Positions 8,588 through 17,831 of a stretch of 64,000 bases of DNA are shown here, one piece after another. The first letter of the stretch is position 1. Every line of letters begins with the position of its first letter. The translations under genes were made by a program, and so were the position numbers. Source of the stretch: Dyella psychrodurans (GTDB taxonomy: Bacteria; Pseudomonadota; Gammaproteobacteria; Xanthomonadales; Rhodanobacteraceae); contig NZ_QRBF01000005.1 in NCBI RefSeq assembly GCF_003363265.1, forward strand, positions 252,571-316,570, read 5' to 3'. Under the pieces are notes generated by a model, which saw only the letters and a program-made list of their open reading frames with translations, ran no database searches and was not told the DNA's origin.

Positions 8588-9679
8588 TCAACCCGGCTCA
8601 CCTTCATTCTGACGGCTGATGGCGCCCAACTCAGTGGATATCGGCCTGCAGACAGCCAACGCGCGAACGTCGTGCAAAAACGTTGGCTTCATCTGTTCCA
8701 GTTGAGCCTGGGCCACTAGGAGTTGTTCCGGTGAAAGCCCGATCGGTTCCCTGTCCACCACATCAATGCCAAAGTGGTGCGCAAAGAATCCCACACTGGC
8801 GTCCAGTTCACGGTCATGCATTTCGCCCGTGCATCCCTGTGATGTCAGCACCTCGCTCACCAAGCTCCGGGCCATCGTCGGGGCTGTCTTGATGGCTTCG
8901 ACAACCTCCGACAACACATCCGGCGGAAAGAGTTTTAGACCCGCATCGAACTTCTGGCGAAAATCGACTCCGCATGACTCCCTCTGGTCAAACGTCAGGA
9001 TGTCCCCTGGATAATCTTCGAAGTCCACCCCCAGCGAAACCAACAGCGTCCATCCTTTCTGTTCCCCGGGCCGTGGCCAGGCCTGTTTGCCGATCCACTC
9101 CGCGCAGAACTCATACCTTTCATCGCCCAACACTTGCTTCAAATGAGAGATGACCACCCGGTAGACAACCCCAACTCCTTCCTTCACCGGGTGCCACTGC
9201 CCGTTTGCATCACGCCAGTTGGTCGCAAAGAAAGCCGCCACATCGGGATCCTGGGTCAAATCCAAACGTCCGGTTGCAAGTTCATAATGCTGAGCCAACG
9301 CCTCCTCGCTCACCACCAGATTCATCTCTTTGGAATAAGCGTGTGCAGGATGCGAGCGAAGTGCCATCAGGAACTCTTCCAATCGAACCCGTGCGATGAA
9401 GCATTTGGCTCGCTCCAACTGCGACAACTTTTGCGGGTGATCAACCATTTGCAATCCACGGAATACACCAGGAACACAGTGCGGATGCCGCTTGGTTTGC
9501 CCTCGATACAAGAATGGAGATGAAAATGGGGCGCCGGGTGAAGGGACCAGTCGCCCTTGGCCTCCATCATTGACCCACACATAGCCATCTCTCGATGTTT
9601 CGGGAAACGGGTTTTCTGGAATCTCTGATCGAAGCAGATCCATCACCTCGTGGATGGACCCAAAATGCTGATGGCGCAT
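8588..9679 (-). CDS. FRG domain protein (second, divergent copy)
   Basis: A 363-residue protein. The FRG hallmarks are FLYRGQTKRHPHCVPGVFRG near residues 57-76 and LAQHYELATGRLDLTQDPDVAAFFAT about 75 residues later, corresponding to the AQHxGxPTxLLDWTxxPxxAxxFA motif of the family with several substitutions (ATGRLDLT instead of PTRLLDWT). A C-terminal extension of about 170 residues (residues ~190-363) has no domain I recognise. ATG 9679 is chosen for the GGGGG stretch 4 nt upstream; a GTG-type longer start at 9709 is possible. It points away from the membrane-protein pair at 9833. Confidence 0.7.
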   Translation of the reverse strand: MRHQHFGSIHEVMDLLRSEIPENPFPETSRDGYVWVNDGGQGRLVPSPGAPFSSPFLYRGQTKRHPHCVPGVFRGLQMVDHPQKLSQLERAKCFIARVRLEEFLMALRSHPAHAYSKEMNLVVSEEALAQHYELATGRLDLTQDPDVAAFFATNWRDANGQWHPVKEGVGVVYRVVISHLKQVLGDERYEFCAEWIGKQAWPRPGEQKGWTLLVSLGVDFEDYPGDILTFDQRESCGVDFRQKFDAGLKLFPPDVLSEVVEAIKTAPTMARSLVSEVLTSQGCTGEMHDRELDASVGFFAHHFGIDVVDREPIGLSPEQLLVAQAQLEQMKPTFLHDVRALAVCRPISTELGAISRQNEGEPG

Positions 9680-9832
9680 ATGTCCCCCTGACTCTGTGCC
9701 AAGCCGCAACCATGGACCGATTTTACCCAGAGCGATCTCAACCCTTGAGACCCCTCTGTCCGACGATGTCGGAGGTCTTATCCAACGCCAGGCCGGACCG
9801 ACGACACCCGGGCGGGCGACTCAGGGGGTTTC

Positions 9833-10180
9833 ATGTCCAATGTCGACAAAATGTGCCTGCGGCTGCTGGTGATCTGCTTTCTCCCCATGATCGCCGCCGT
9901 TCCAATCGCCATGGCGGTCTCGGCGTTCAACGATGCTTTTGTGCGCATGGGCGCCCTGCCCATGTCGCCCGATCTTCCATGGCTGATCACCCTTGTGGCA
10001 GCTGCAGCGTGCGTGATCCTCTTTGCGGTCCAGGCTGCTCGCATCTGGAGGTGGAAGGAAGGCAGAAGCCTCAGTTGCCCGAACTGCGGTTGCCTGCTGG
10101 GCGGCATCCGAGAGGGTCGGTGGGGGCCTCACCGCAAATGCCTGGGCTGCCGAAACAACCACGCCGAGAGGTCGTTATGA
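9833..10180 (+). CDS. Small two-helix membrane protein with a zinc ribbon
   Basis: 115 residues: two hydrophobic helices (about 9-31 and 48-66), then a basic linker and a C-terminal four-cysteine cluster (CPNCGC... and CLGCRNN) that would bind zinc. With a short N-terminus and two helices, the zinc ribbon would face the cytoplasm. Not recognised as a named family. Its stop overlaps the start of the next gene by 4 nt (ATGA), so the two are translationally coupled and probably work together. Confidence 0.6.
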   Translation: MSNVDKMCLRLLVICFLPMIAAVPIAMAVSAFNDAFVRMGALPMSPDLPWLITLVAAAACVILFAVQAARIWRWKEGRSLSCPNCGCLLGGIREGRWGPHRKCLGCRNNHAERSL

Positions 10181-10752
10181 GCAAGCACACCGGCGACCAC
10201 GAAACCGCGAAGCATCCCTTGAAGAACCCTGCCGTCTGGGCCGCCATCCTGTCCGCCCTCACCCTCGCCTCGGGCATCTACTCCACCGTCGCAACTCAAC
10301 ACATGACCCTGTCCCAGGAACTACGCGCCAAGCGTGAGAGCGCGTACGAAGACCTCCTGACACTCAGCGCCGATGCTTCCCTGGGTAAAACGGACCCCGC
10401 GTATTACCAGGACCTCTTTGAGAAGGTGCACCCGCTGGTGCGCGGTAGGATCGAACTGTATGGCTCCGAAGACGTTCTTTCCTGCTCCGTTGATCTGGAC
10501 AACACCCTCTGGCTGTGCGCCCATCCCAAGAACCCAAAGGCGCGCGAATGCACCGAATGGAACTTGCACATGATCAACCAGAGTTTGGTGGGCGCGACTC
10601 GTCAATCGATCAGCGACGGCTGGAACCAAACGCCCAAGGAGTTGGAGGAAGAGATGCACAAGGGTGGCCAGTGTGGCGCGGAGTATTACCTGGCTCTGTC
10701 CATGAAGAGTCCCCCATCGCCGGCCAGTGCGTCCTCAAGCCAAACCAAATAG
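10177..10752 (+). CDS. Membrane-anchored protein of unknown function
   Basis: 191 residues with one N-terminal membrane segment (AVWAAILSALTLASGIYSTVA, about 20-40) followed by a helical, polar region that carries scattered cysteines (CSVDLDN, LCAHPKN, ECTEWN, GGQCGA). The C-terminus is Ser/Pro-rich. The layout fits a single-pass protein with either a periplasmic or cytoplasmic soluble part. ATG 10177 overlaps the stop of the zinc-ribbon gene (ATGA). No family recognised. Confidence 0.6.
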   Translation: MSKHTGDHETAKHPLKNPAVWAAILSALTLASGIYSTVATQHMTLSQELRAKRESAYEDLLTLSADASLGKTDPAYYQDLFEKVHPLVRGRIELYGSEDVLSCSVDLDNTLWLCAHPKNPKARECTEWNLHMINQSLVGATRQSISDGWNQTPKELEEEMHKGGQCGAEYYLALSMKSPPSPASASSSQTK

Positions 10753-10910
10753 TCAGATTCACATGGGCAGGAGATGTTGAAGAACTTAAGAAAAGAAGGG
10801 TTCGCGTCTATACGATTGCCAGTGGCGCTGGATTGTCGATGCCTTCGGCCTGAAAGCGCGGCGACTTAAGTCTTGTACACGCCTCTGCACGTGTTTGAAC
10901 GGAGTTGGAA

Positions 10911-12107
10911 ATGCCCGGTCCGCTTAGGGTCTACCTGGACAGCCAAGATTTTTCTCATCTTTCGCCAATTCATTCGAAGGCCGATGAGTACCTGCCGACG
11001 AAGGAAGCCCTGTTGGAGCTGCGAACGCGTGGCGTTGCCCAGTTCGTGTTCAGCGACATCCATATTTTCGAGTGCCTCTCCGAGACCCAAGAGCGTGCTC
11101 CGGAGGGTATGGCGCGAATCAAAGCAATTCTGGATTTGTGCGGCAAACACAATTTGCCAAACTCCGGATCCATCATCGAATACGAAATAAAAAAGTTGGC
11201 TGCCGTGAAGGGGTATTACCACGAACCAATCGTCTTGACGAAAGATTGGTTCCCAGATTTCCCGGCGCCGACTGATCTGCTCGATCTATCGGCAGCCATG
11301 AAAGAACAGGCAGAAAAACTGCCAAACAGCACGCGCTCGCAACGAAGATTTGCAACAAAGATGATGCGAAAGGAGTTGCGAAATAGAATTAATGGAAAGA
11401 AATTTCAAGCCGCACTCAAAGAACTGACGGTCACGTACCCGATCAGACCGTCTGATTCAGATCGAATAATGAGGGTCTTTGAAGGAAAAGCCGACGAAGA
11501 AGAACTCGTCAACATCATCAAAGATGGCCTCAGAGATGTTGGATTGTTTTGCAAATGGACTGTAGCGAACTGGGACGAAGGAAACCCTCTCATTCGCACC
11601 CTTCGCGATGTGGGATCGGATTTTCACTCTTCTTTGCTCAACCTCTACGACGACACGCGAACTTTCCACGCCCATGCAAAAGAAACGGGCTTTAATAAAA
11701 ACTCGGACGCCATGGTTGCGGAGCAATTTAGGAGCACACGCGATGAAATGTTTTACAACATCGCGCAGTCATTGGCCAAAGAACTACTGAACATCAACGT
11801 TCCGGAAAAGGCGTTGCACATCAATCCTGGCGATACGCCGTCTCTCTACTCGTTGTTTGAATATTTATCTCTCGTCATGCGTCAATCTACCCCCGAACAA
11901 CGCGCCAGGAATCCGCACAACAAGCGGTCCAGCGACTATGTGGACGGACTGCACGCCCTTTTTTTACCCCTAGCGGACATCTTTCGCGCGGACAACCAGT
12001 CTCAGGCGCAACTTCGAAAAATAGGAAAATCACAGGCGGCGAAACTTGCTCCGTCGCTTAAAGATCTTCCATCATTCATCGAAAACATGGCAGCAAACAG
12101 GGGTTAG
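10911..12107 (+). CDS. Hypothetical protein with PIN-like features
   Basis: 398 residues, soluble and highly charged. The start (LRVYLDSQDFSHLSP) looks like the first strand of a PIN nuclease with its early acidic residue. Near the C-terminus SSDYVDGLHALFLPLADIFRAD resembles the PIN pattern of an Asp followed by 'h..y.d.f.t.D'. The middle 150 residues are a Lys/Arg-rich helical insertion. If this is a PIN-like RNase it is an unusually large and divergent one; I have no confident family. ATG 10911 has GGAG 6 nt upstream. Codon use looks more AT-rich than neighbouring core genes, consistent with transfer. It is convergent with the 66-aa gene, with a 4-bp gap. Confidence 0.6.
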   Translation: MPGPLRVYLDSQDFSHLSPIHSKADEYLPTKEALLELRTRGVAQFVFSDIHIFECLSETQERAPEGMARIKAILDLCGKHNLPNSGSIIEYEIKKLAAVKGYYHEPIVLTKDWFPDFPAPTDLLDLSAAMKEQAEKLPNSTRSQRRFATKMMRKELRNRINGKKFQAALKELTVTYPIRPSDSDRIMRVFEGKADEEELVNIIKDGLRDVGLFCKWTVANWDEGNPLIRTLRDVGSDFHSSLLNLYDDTRTFHAHAKETGFNKNSDAMVAEQFRSTRDEMFYNIAQSLAKELLNINVPEKALHINPGDTPSLYSLFEYLSLVMRQSTPEQRARNPHNKRSSDYVDGLHALFLPLADIFRADNQSQAQLRKIGKSQAAKLAPSLKDLPSFIENMAANRG

Positions 12108-12111
12108 CGGA

Positions 12112-12312
12112 TTAGCTCTTACGATTTCTCATGGCAGCGCGAATCGCCTGCTCGCTCATCTTCCCCGTTTCATCTCTCATTTCCTTGAGTGTTACATCCG
12201 GCCCAAATCCAGGTATGGGAGTGGGGAGGTTCTTGTTCTTCGTGTTGCCATGCTTCAAGTCAATCGTGCCTTTTTTGTCACGATGGCGCCCGTCCAGTCC
12301 TGGTTGTTTCAT
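12112..12312 (-). CDS. Small basic protein (66 aa), widespread hypothetical type
   Basis: It begins MKQPGLDGRHRDKKGTIDLKHGNTK, an N-terminus typical of short proteobacterial proteins of unknown function ('M.QP..D.RHR...G.I..KHGNT'). The rest is charged and ends in MRNRKS. GGAGGA lies 8 nt upstream of ATG 12312, which decides the start; the frame extends further but lacks a better signal. It converges on the PIN-like gene with only 4 bp between stop codons. Confidence 0.6.
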   Translation of the reverse strand: MKQPGLDGRHRDKKGTIDLKHGNTKNKNLPTPIPGFGPDVTLKEMRDETGKMSEQAIRAAMRNRKS

Positions 12313-12420
12313 AACGAATGTCCTCCGCGTTGGGAATATCCGTAGATTTGTTTTGTCAGTAGGGGACAAGCATGGTCATGCAGTCGCACGGAGGCAGCTC
12401 TGACAGGTTCTTCGATTCAT

Positions 12421-12708
12421 TCACATCTCATAACCATCACCCGCACTCGCCTCTGGTTGGGCTTTCTGACGCTCCATTTTCATGGCCTCATCAAAGTCCC
12501 GATCCAGTTTCCTTCTCAGCGCCTTGGCCTTGTTCTCGATCTCGTTGGCCACCACGGGCCACTGTCCAAGACGGCGCAGCAGAAACTCCAACCTACCAAT
12601 GTCATCGATGGTTGTTCTGGCCAACTGACCCCTGAGAACACCCATATCAATGGGCTGGTTTTCATCCAGCAAGCCGTCAACCAGGTCCTCAACCTTCCTG
12701 ATGGTCAC
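12421..12708 (-). CDS. Hypothetical protein, helical
   Basis: 95 residues, entirely charged and predicted helical (for example DDIGRLEFLLRRLGQWPVV and NKAKALRRKLDRDFDEAM). No signal peptide. It could be a small coiled-coil regulator or part of a protein complex. It lies 12 nt downstream of the lipophilic-anchor gene at 12721-13353 on the same strand, so they probably form an operon. No family recognised. Confidence 0.5.
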   Translation of the reverse strand: MTIRKVEDLVDGLLDENQPIDMGVLRGQLARTTIDDIGRLEFLLRRLGQWPVVANEIENKAKALRRKLDRDFDEAMKMERQKAQPEASAGDGYEM

Positions 12709-12720
12709 TCTAGAGACCCT

Positions 12721-13353
12721 TTATTGCGAGGCGTCGGCGGTGTTGAGGGTGGTATCGGCGTTTGCGGCCGCTTGGCAGAAGTCCGGGGCATATTTCGCGT
12801 TTTCGCTGTCTGGGGCACACTCCTGCTCGACGATGTGCTCCGACACCGGATTCAAAGACGACACGTGAGCCATGTTCAAGACGTTCCAGCCTACGATGTT
12901 GTCGTAGTTGAACTTCTCCACATCGTCGCGGCTCAGGTCGAGCCGCAAAATCGGAACATCGGATTGGCGACCATAGCCATCCACCAGCGTTTCCACCATA
13001 TCAATCTCGACACCCACATACGGGGTCTTGCCCGCATGATTGCCGATGGTGTGCAACACGTCTTTGCTGGTGTTGCCACCCTCAAAAATGGAGCCCTGCT
13101 TCACCTTGACGACGAACACATTGCCGTTCTTGTCCGAAGGAGGATCCACCGACAAGACGTTTCGAATCGTTGCCGCCCGCTTGGCCACATCAGCGCCCGG
13201 CAGGGCCGCATGACTGTCCAGTGATGTTGAAGTGGCTCGATCTGACGGCTTATCGCCACCGCTGTCGTGGGACGCCAGAAAACAAATGGTGGCAACGCCC
13301 ACCAACAGCAGAAAAACCGTCCGCGACTTGGACAGTTGCTGACTCATATGCAT
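12721..13353 (-). CDS. Exported or membrane-anchored hypothetical protein
   Basis: 210 residues. The N-terminus has a basic stretch and a hydrophobic segment (TVFLLLVGVATICFLAS, ~12-28) that reads as a signal anchor; the following region is Ser/Asp-rich and then a folded-looking domain with VFVVKVKQGSIFEGG and PILRLDLSRDDVEKFNYDN. It contains two cysteines near the C-terminus. No family recognised. The start may be ATG 13353 or the in-frame ATG at 13347. Confidence 0.55.
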   Translation of the reverse strand: MHMSQQLSKSRTVFLLLVGVATICFLASHDSGGDKPSDRATSTSLDSHAALPGADVAKRAATIRNVLSVDPPSDKNGNVFVVKVKQGSIFEGGNTSKDVLHTIGNHAGKTPYVGVEIDMVETLVDGYGRQSDVPILRLDLSRDDVEKFNYDNIVGWNVLNMAHVSSLNPVSEHIVEQECAPDSENAKYAPDFCQAAANADTTLNTADASQ

Positions 13354-13825
13354 CCCCTGTTATTGAAAACATTTCGCTGAAGTATGCCACGCTTGCTTTA
13401 AGGCTCGCCTTCCTTCCGACGGCTTCCGGCGCAGACATTCGATTTCTGCATGCAGCGAAATGTGAAGGCCACGTCAATAGTCGCTCGCGGACGTCCTTTG
13501 CCAACTGCGCCCCACCCATACCCGTTGTTGCAGACCATCCCAGCCAGATCAAATGACGCAGTACTGGCAAGTTCCACGAATTCGAGCACTGCATCCGTGT
13601 CTGGATCGGCTCGCTGATTTAGGGTCAATGCCGAAATCAAGAGGATAACAAAACGGTACCAGGCTGACTTTCTGACAGCATCTACCAGTTCCCGGGACCA
13701 GCCACGGGCAACCGATAAACCAACCTGCGCCAGTCGTTAGGGTGCCGGTGCGCCTGATCGTTATCTTGATTGCTCAGCGGCATCGCGAACTCCCCTGGCA
13801 GACCACGTTGCCGTCGGCAAGGCAC
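13354..13825. other. Intergenic region without a supported gene
   Basis: About 470 bp between two minus-strand genes. Short open frames exist on both strands, but none shows a recognisable domain, a good ribosome-binding site or coding-like composition. It may hold decayed coding sequence at the right border of the accessory patch. Confidence 0.4.
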
Positions 13826-15343
13826 CTACATACCGCTGCTTTCCAGGGAAACGCCATTGGTTACTGGCCCGAACAAACCGATCACCGCAATACCCACCAC
13901 CATCGCCGTGGCGATAAAAAACGCCACGGCCATCACGCCGCCCGCATTCAAGAAGTAGCCCACGGCGAGCCCCGCGAAAGCCGCGGCAATACGGCTCCAC
14001 GAATAGACAAAACCCACCGCCGTCGCCCGAATCCGGGTTGGATAAAGCTCCGCTTGATAGTTGTGATAGGCGTACGACATCACGTTGGAGGCGAGCGTGA
14101 ATACCACGCCCAAAACAATGAGCACGGCCGGCAAGGTTGCATTGGCGAAGCCGAGCATGGCAAGCCCCATGATCAAGAGGCCCCAGACGATCTGCGATTT
14201 CCGTTCGATCCTGTCCGCGAACAGCACGCCGAGCAGAGGCCCAAACGGATTGGCCACGGCGATGATGAAGGAGTACTCCAGACTATGCGTAATGGTGATG
14301 CCGCGCGCGATCAGCAGCGTCGGCACCCACGCAGCAAAACCATAGAAGCCGATCACCTGCGCCATATTGAACAGGGACAGCATCAGCGTGCGTCCACGAT
14401 AGTGCGCGGAGAATATCTCCCCGAAGCGCCCTTCTCCCATCTCCTCGGCAATGTCGCTCTTTGGCGCCGGCAAGGGTCGCCCGGTTTCTGCCTGAACTCG
14501 GGTTTCGATGGCGGTGGTCACCCTGTCCGCTTCTTCCAGGCGCCCCTGTAAGGCAAGCCAGCGAGGGCTCTCCGGTATGCGGCGGATCAGCAGCCATACA
14601 AGGCCTGCTCCCGTGGAACCGATCAACACAACCCAGCGCCAACCATCCAACCCCAACGGCGCACTAGGCACCAACAACCAGGCAAGCAAGGCCACCACCG
14701 GAACCACGCTGAAGGTGATGAACTGGTTGACGGAAAACGCACGGCCGCGCTCAGCACTGGGAATGAGCTCCGAAATGTAGGTGTCGATGGTGACCAGTTG
14801 CACCCCAAAACCGACACCGGCAACGAAGCGCCACACATTGACCATTTCACCCGAATGCTGGAACGCCATGATGGCCGTACACACGACGTACCACACCAAT
14901 GACCACGTAAACACGGGACGGCGGCCGAAACGATCGGCAAGCTGACTGAAGAGCACGACACCCGCCCATAGGCCGGCAAAGGTGCTGAAGACGAAGGTAC
15001 CGAAACCGGCGACCTTGATCGCGTCCAGATGCGCGAAAAAACCTAACGACTGTGCCGTGAACAATCCGGACTTTGTCATGCCGGGCGCGACGTAACCGGT
15101 GAAGAACAGATCGTAGAACTCGAACACACCGCCCAATGAAATCAGAACGATGATGGTCCACACCGTGCGCGACGGCGGCAATCTATCCAGGCGTGCCGCG
15201 ATCTGAGCGGAGCCAATGTTGGATGCCGTCGCCTTGGCCGGCGATGATTTCATATCGGACGACGCATGCGCGGATGCTCCATGTGCGCCATGCGAAACCT
15301 GCGAATTCACGGGGATGTCGCTATCGTGTTCTGCGTTTTGCAT
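13826..15343 (-). CDS. MFS transporter, sugar/organic acid porter type
   Basis: A 505-residue protein with 12 hydrophobic helices and MFS signatures: an early LGGVFEFYDLFFTGYVAPG helix, the loop 2-3 motif ADRFGRRPVF, PESPRWLALQGRLEEAD after helix 6 (the PESPRWL motif is typical of sugar and metabolite:H+ symporters) and the loop 8-9 ADRIERKS. The N-terminus is an unusually long hydrophilic extension of about 60 residues rich in His and Ala. It diverges from the porin gene at 15831, with which it may share regulation and substrate: an outer-membrane channel plus an inner-membrane symporter. The substrate is unknown. Confidence 0.85.
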   Translation of the reverse strand: MQNAEHDSDIPVNSQVSHGAHGASAHASSDMKSSPAKATASNIGSAQIAARLDRLPPSRTVWTIIVLISLGGVFEFYDLFFTGYVAPGMTKSGLFTAQSLGFFAHLDAIKVAGFGTFVFSTFAGLWAGVVLFSQLADRFGRRPVFTWSLVWYVVCTAIMAFQHSGEMVNVWRFVAGVGFGVQLVTIDTYISELIPSAERGRAFSVNQFITFSVVPVVALLAWLLVPSAPLGLDGWRWVVLIGSTGAGLVWLLIRRIPESPRWLALQGRLEEADRVTTAIETRVQAETGRPLPAPKSDIAEEMGEGRFGEIFSAHYRGRTLMLSLFNMAQVIGFYGFAAWVPTLLIARGITITHSLEYSFIIAVANPFGPLLGVLFADRIERKSQIVWGLLIMGLAMLGFANATLPAVLIVLGVVFTLASNVMSYAYHNYQAELYPTRIRATAVGFVYSWSRIAAAFAGLAVGYFLNAGGVMAVAFFIATAMVVGIAVIGLFGPVTNGVSLESSGM

Positions 15344-15830
15344 CGATCCGTTCCTTTATTCCCCGAAAAAATAACTCTGCGTGATTACTCGCCGTGACTG
15401 GCCGTGAGCTTATGAATGTCTCACGAATATGCGGTGACGCCCATTGATTCGCCGTCCTAGCATGCAAAGACAACGAACACGGAATTGATTCGTCCCCACC
15501 ATTGCAGATAGACGGCTTTATCACAACAGGTTGACGCATCGTGCCGCGATGTCGGAAGCAATAAGGGAATTACCTTACTTCCAGACACAGCAGATGTTGA
15601 CAGTTGCCGGCAGCGTTAAAGAGCTGGCAAGTGTCGAACAGACGCGCACGATAACGACAGCGAAAGCATCGTCGCTTTCGGCTTCGAATAATTTCGAATG
15701 AAGTCGCCGCACGATGCCGTTCGTATCGTAATTGAAGAGCTATTGATCGCTCACAAGGCGCCGCAATGGCGTAAAGACAAGATCGATAGAAAAAAACTAA
15801 AAGCAACAACTATGGAGAGGAAGACTTTCG
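15344..15830. promoter_or_regulatory. Divergent promoter region of the MFS and porin genes
   Basis: A 487-bp gap between divergent genes that should carry both promoters. It contains CGAAAGC-ATCGTC-GCTTTCG (about 15660-15679) and next to it TTCGAATAATTTCGAA, two imperfect palindromes that could be operators. No confident -35/-10 pair was identified. Confidence 0.35.
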
Positions 15831-17450
15831 ATGTTAGCCACGAGGGGTAAGGTTTTGATGTTCCAAAAATCGCGACGACTACGCATAGCGCTTCTTATTG
15901 GCGCCGCTTTCGCCATATCGCTGCCGGTCATCGCCCATGCCGACGAACTTTCTGACTTGAAGAAGGAAGTCCAGGCTCTTAACGCGCGTCTGGCAAAGCT
16001 CGAAAAAGAAAAGTCCCAACCTGCGGCTCAAGAAACACTGGTCCGCCAACAAGATGCCAAGGTGATCGCCAACACGTCTGCCGGCGATGTACCGGCGATG
16101 CCCAAGACGGAGAACAGCGACAACGTGGCCGGCGTTCTTCAGCAGCCCATCATGCTTTATCACGGACACGACACGTCGTTGCATATATACGGCATTATCG
16201 AAGGCACTATCAGCGGCTGGTCGAATCAGCCGAACGCCAACGGCAACGGCAAGCCCTCATGGGCCACCGGTTTCCAGACCGCTTGGTTCAGTGGTAACCG
16301 CCTGGGCTTCGATGTCGATCATGCCCTGACATCAGCCGAAAAATTCGGTCTGCATGATTTGAAGGTCATTGCCAAACTCGAGGCCGAATTTGAATCACCC
16401 TCCGGCAATATGGACACTCCCGGCGTGTTGTTTAACCGTGACGCCTGGATTGGCTTCCAGAGCCCAGAACTCGGCAAGTTGACTTTCGGCCGTCAAAACA
16501 CGGTCACGCGCGACTTTACGCAAACGTGGGGCGACCCTTACGGAACGCCGTTCGTGTCTCTGAACGAGGGTGGCTACTCGAATGTCAACAATTTCAAGCA
16601 GATCATCTTCTATTCCGCCTCATCGACCACCACGCGTAACGACTCTGGAATTGTCTGGAAAAAAACGTTTCTTGGCGACCACATGATCCTCGGCCTCGAC
16701 TACTCCTTCGGCTCCCAAGGCGTCGGCGGCAGTGGCAACGGTGGCATTGGCAATATGCCGCTGTTGGACGGCGGCGGCGGCAGCCCGGGACAATTCAAGG
16801 TCGGCAGCAATCAAGCCATTTCGCTTGCCTACAACAATTTGGAGGTCGGCGGAGGCCAGTTAAGCTGGAACGTCAACTATAACCGCTCCTCTTGCGGCAA
16901 CTTCGGCGACGATCATTGTGACGCCTCCGACCCAAGCGCCGGCAACTATGTCAACCAGAACACCAACCAGGCCTTCCTGACGGGCGGAACGTACGTCTTT
17001 GACGGTTGGCGAGTCGGCGCCGGTTATATCCGCTACATCGCGCAACAGCACACTAACACGGGCAATCTCGGCGACCGGAAGGATAATGTCTGGATCGTCG
17101 ACGGTACGATTCCTGTCCGGCCGATCAGCAAGGATCTCGACTTGTACTGGGGCGCTTGGGAAGCGTTTGGGCATAACAGCGCTCTTTATGCTGGCAACAA
17201 CCTTGTCGTTCTACCGTTCTTTATTTCAACTGCGAACAGCACGAAGACCGTCAACGGTAGCCGCATCAATGCGACGGTGAGCCTGATGTATCACCTGGAC
17301 AAGCAGACCGATGTCTATTTCGCCTACGACTACCAATTGGGTAGAGGTGGTTGGAGCCATACTCTTTTCGACACGCAAGGCAATGGTGGTGGCCCCAGCT
17401 TGCGTGCTGAGACGACTGGCATTGGTACTGGCGTCCGGCTCAAGTTCTGA
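15831..17450 (+). CDS. Outer-membrane porin with N-terminal coiled coil
   Basis: 539 residues. A signal peptide (RRLRIALLIGAAFAISLPVIAHA) is followed by a short coiled coil (DELSDLKKEVQALNARLAKLEKE), then a barrel domain of alternating strands ending in GVRLKF with a terminal Phe, as expected for porins. The coiled coil plus barrel and the RNAWIGF/LGKLTFGRQ-like region recall DcaP-like and gram-negative porin families, which pass small dicarboxylates or sugars; here the motif is DAWIGFQSPELGKLTFGRQ. GGAGAGG lies 10 nt before ATG 15831. An internal ATG at 15858 would also leave a complete signal peptide. It probably supplies substrate to the divergent MFS transporter. Confidence 0.8.
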   Translation: MLATRGKVLMFQKSRRLRIALLIGAAFAISLPVIAHADELSDLKKEVQALNARLAKLEKEKSQPAAQETLVRQQDAKVIANTSAGDVPAMPKTENSDNVAGVLQQPIMLYHGHDTSLHIYGIIEGTISGWSNQPNANGNGKPSWATGFQTAWFSGNRLGFDVDHALTSAEKFGLHDLKVIAKLEAEFESPSGNMDTPGVLFNRDAWIGFQSPELGKLTFGRQNTVTRDFTQTWGDPYGTPFVSLNEGGYSNVNNFKQIIFYSASSTTTRNDSGIVWKKTFLGDHMILGLDYSFGSQGVGGSGNGGIGNMPLLDGGGGSPGQFKVGSNQAISLAYNNLEVGGGQLSWNVNYNRSSCGNFGDDHCDASDPSAGNYVNQNTNQAFLTGGTYVFDGWRVGAGYIRYIAQQHTNTGNLGDRKDNVWIVDGTIPVRPISKDLDLYWGAWEAFGHNSALYAGNNLVVLPFFISTANSTKTVNGSRINATVSLMYHLDKQTDVYFAYDYQLGRGGWSHTLFDTQGNGGGPSLRAETTGIGTGVRLKF

Positions 17451-17517
17451 TCGCCATCGTTCTGGCCTAAAAAGCAACGAGTTACCATTTCGCCGCGTCG
17501 GGAAAAGGGGTTAGCGT

Positions 17518-17776
17518 CTGAGGTTTCCCCGCATTTTTGCTCGTCATCCCGGCGCAGGCCGGAAGCGCTTCACAACAGCGAAGCTGGTCATCCAATGAAA
17601 TAAGCGTGCGCAGCACACTGGAAAGCTTTTCAGTTGTTGAGTGCTTCGCACCGTTATTCAAAATGGATCCCGGCCTGCGCCGGGATGACGAGTAAAAAAA
17701 GCATGTGGCATGCCGTTCTAAATCCATCCCCTGTTTTGTGGGCGATTTTCGGTCGCAAAACGTGGGGAAACCTCAG
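17518..17776. mobile_element. MITE-like element with terminal inverted repeats and family A repeats inside
   Basis: The ends are inverted copies: CTGAGGTTTCCCC at 17518-17530 and GGGGAAACCTCAG at 17764-17776, with the similarity continuing inward (GCATTTTTGC against GCAAAACGT). Inside lie a family A repeat (17541-17595) and an inverted copy of its core (17663-17691). There is no coding capacity. No clear target-site duplication was seen, so its status as a transposable MITE is inference. Confidence 0.55.
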
Positions 17777-17831
17777 GGTCAGAGTGCGTTGTTGAATAGG
17801 TAAAACTACGCACTCACCTTTTTGCCGCTCG

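Noticed and set aside
13398-13640. Hypothetical 80-aa gene on the minus strand
   Set aside because: No ribosome-binding site, no domain and irregular composition; treated as decayed or non-coding sequence.
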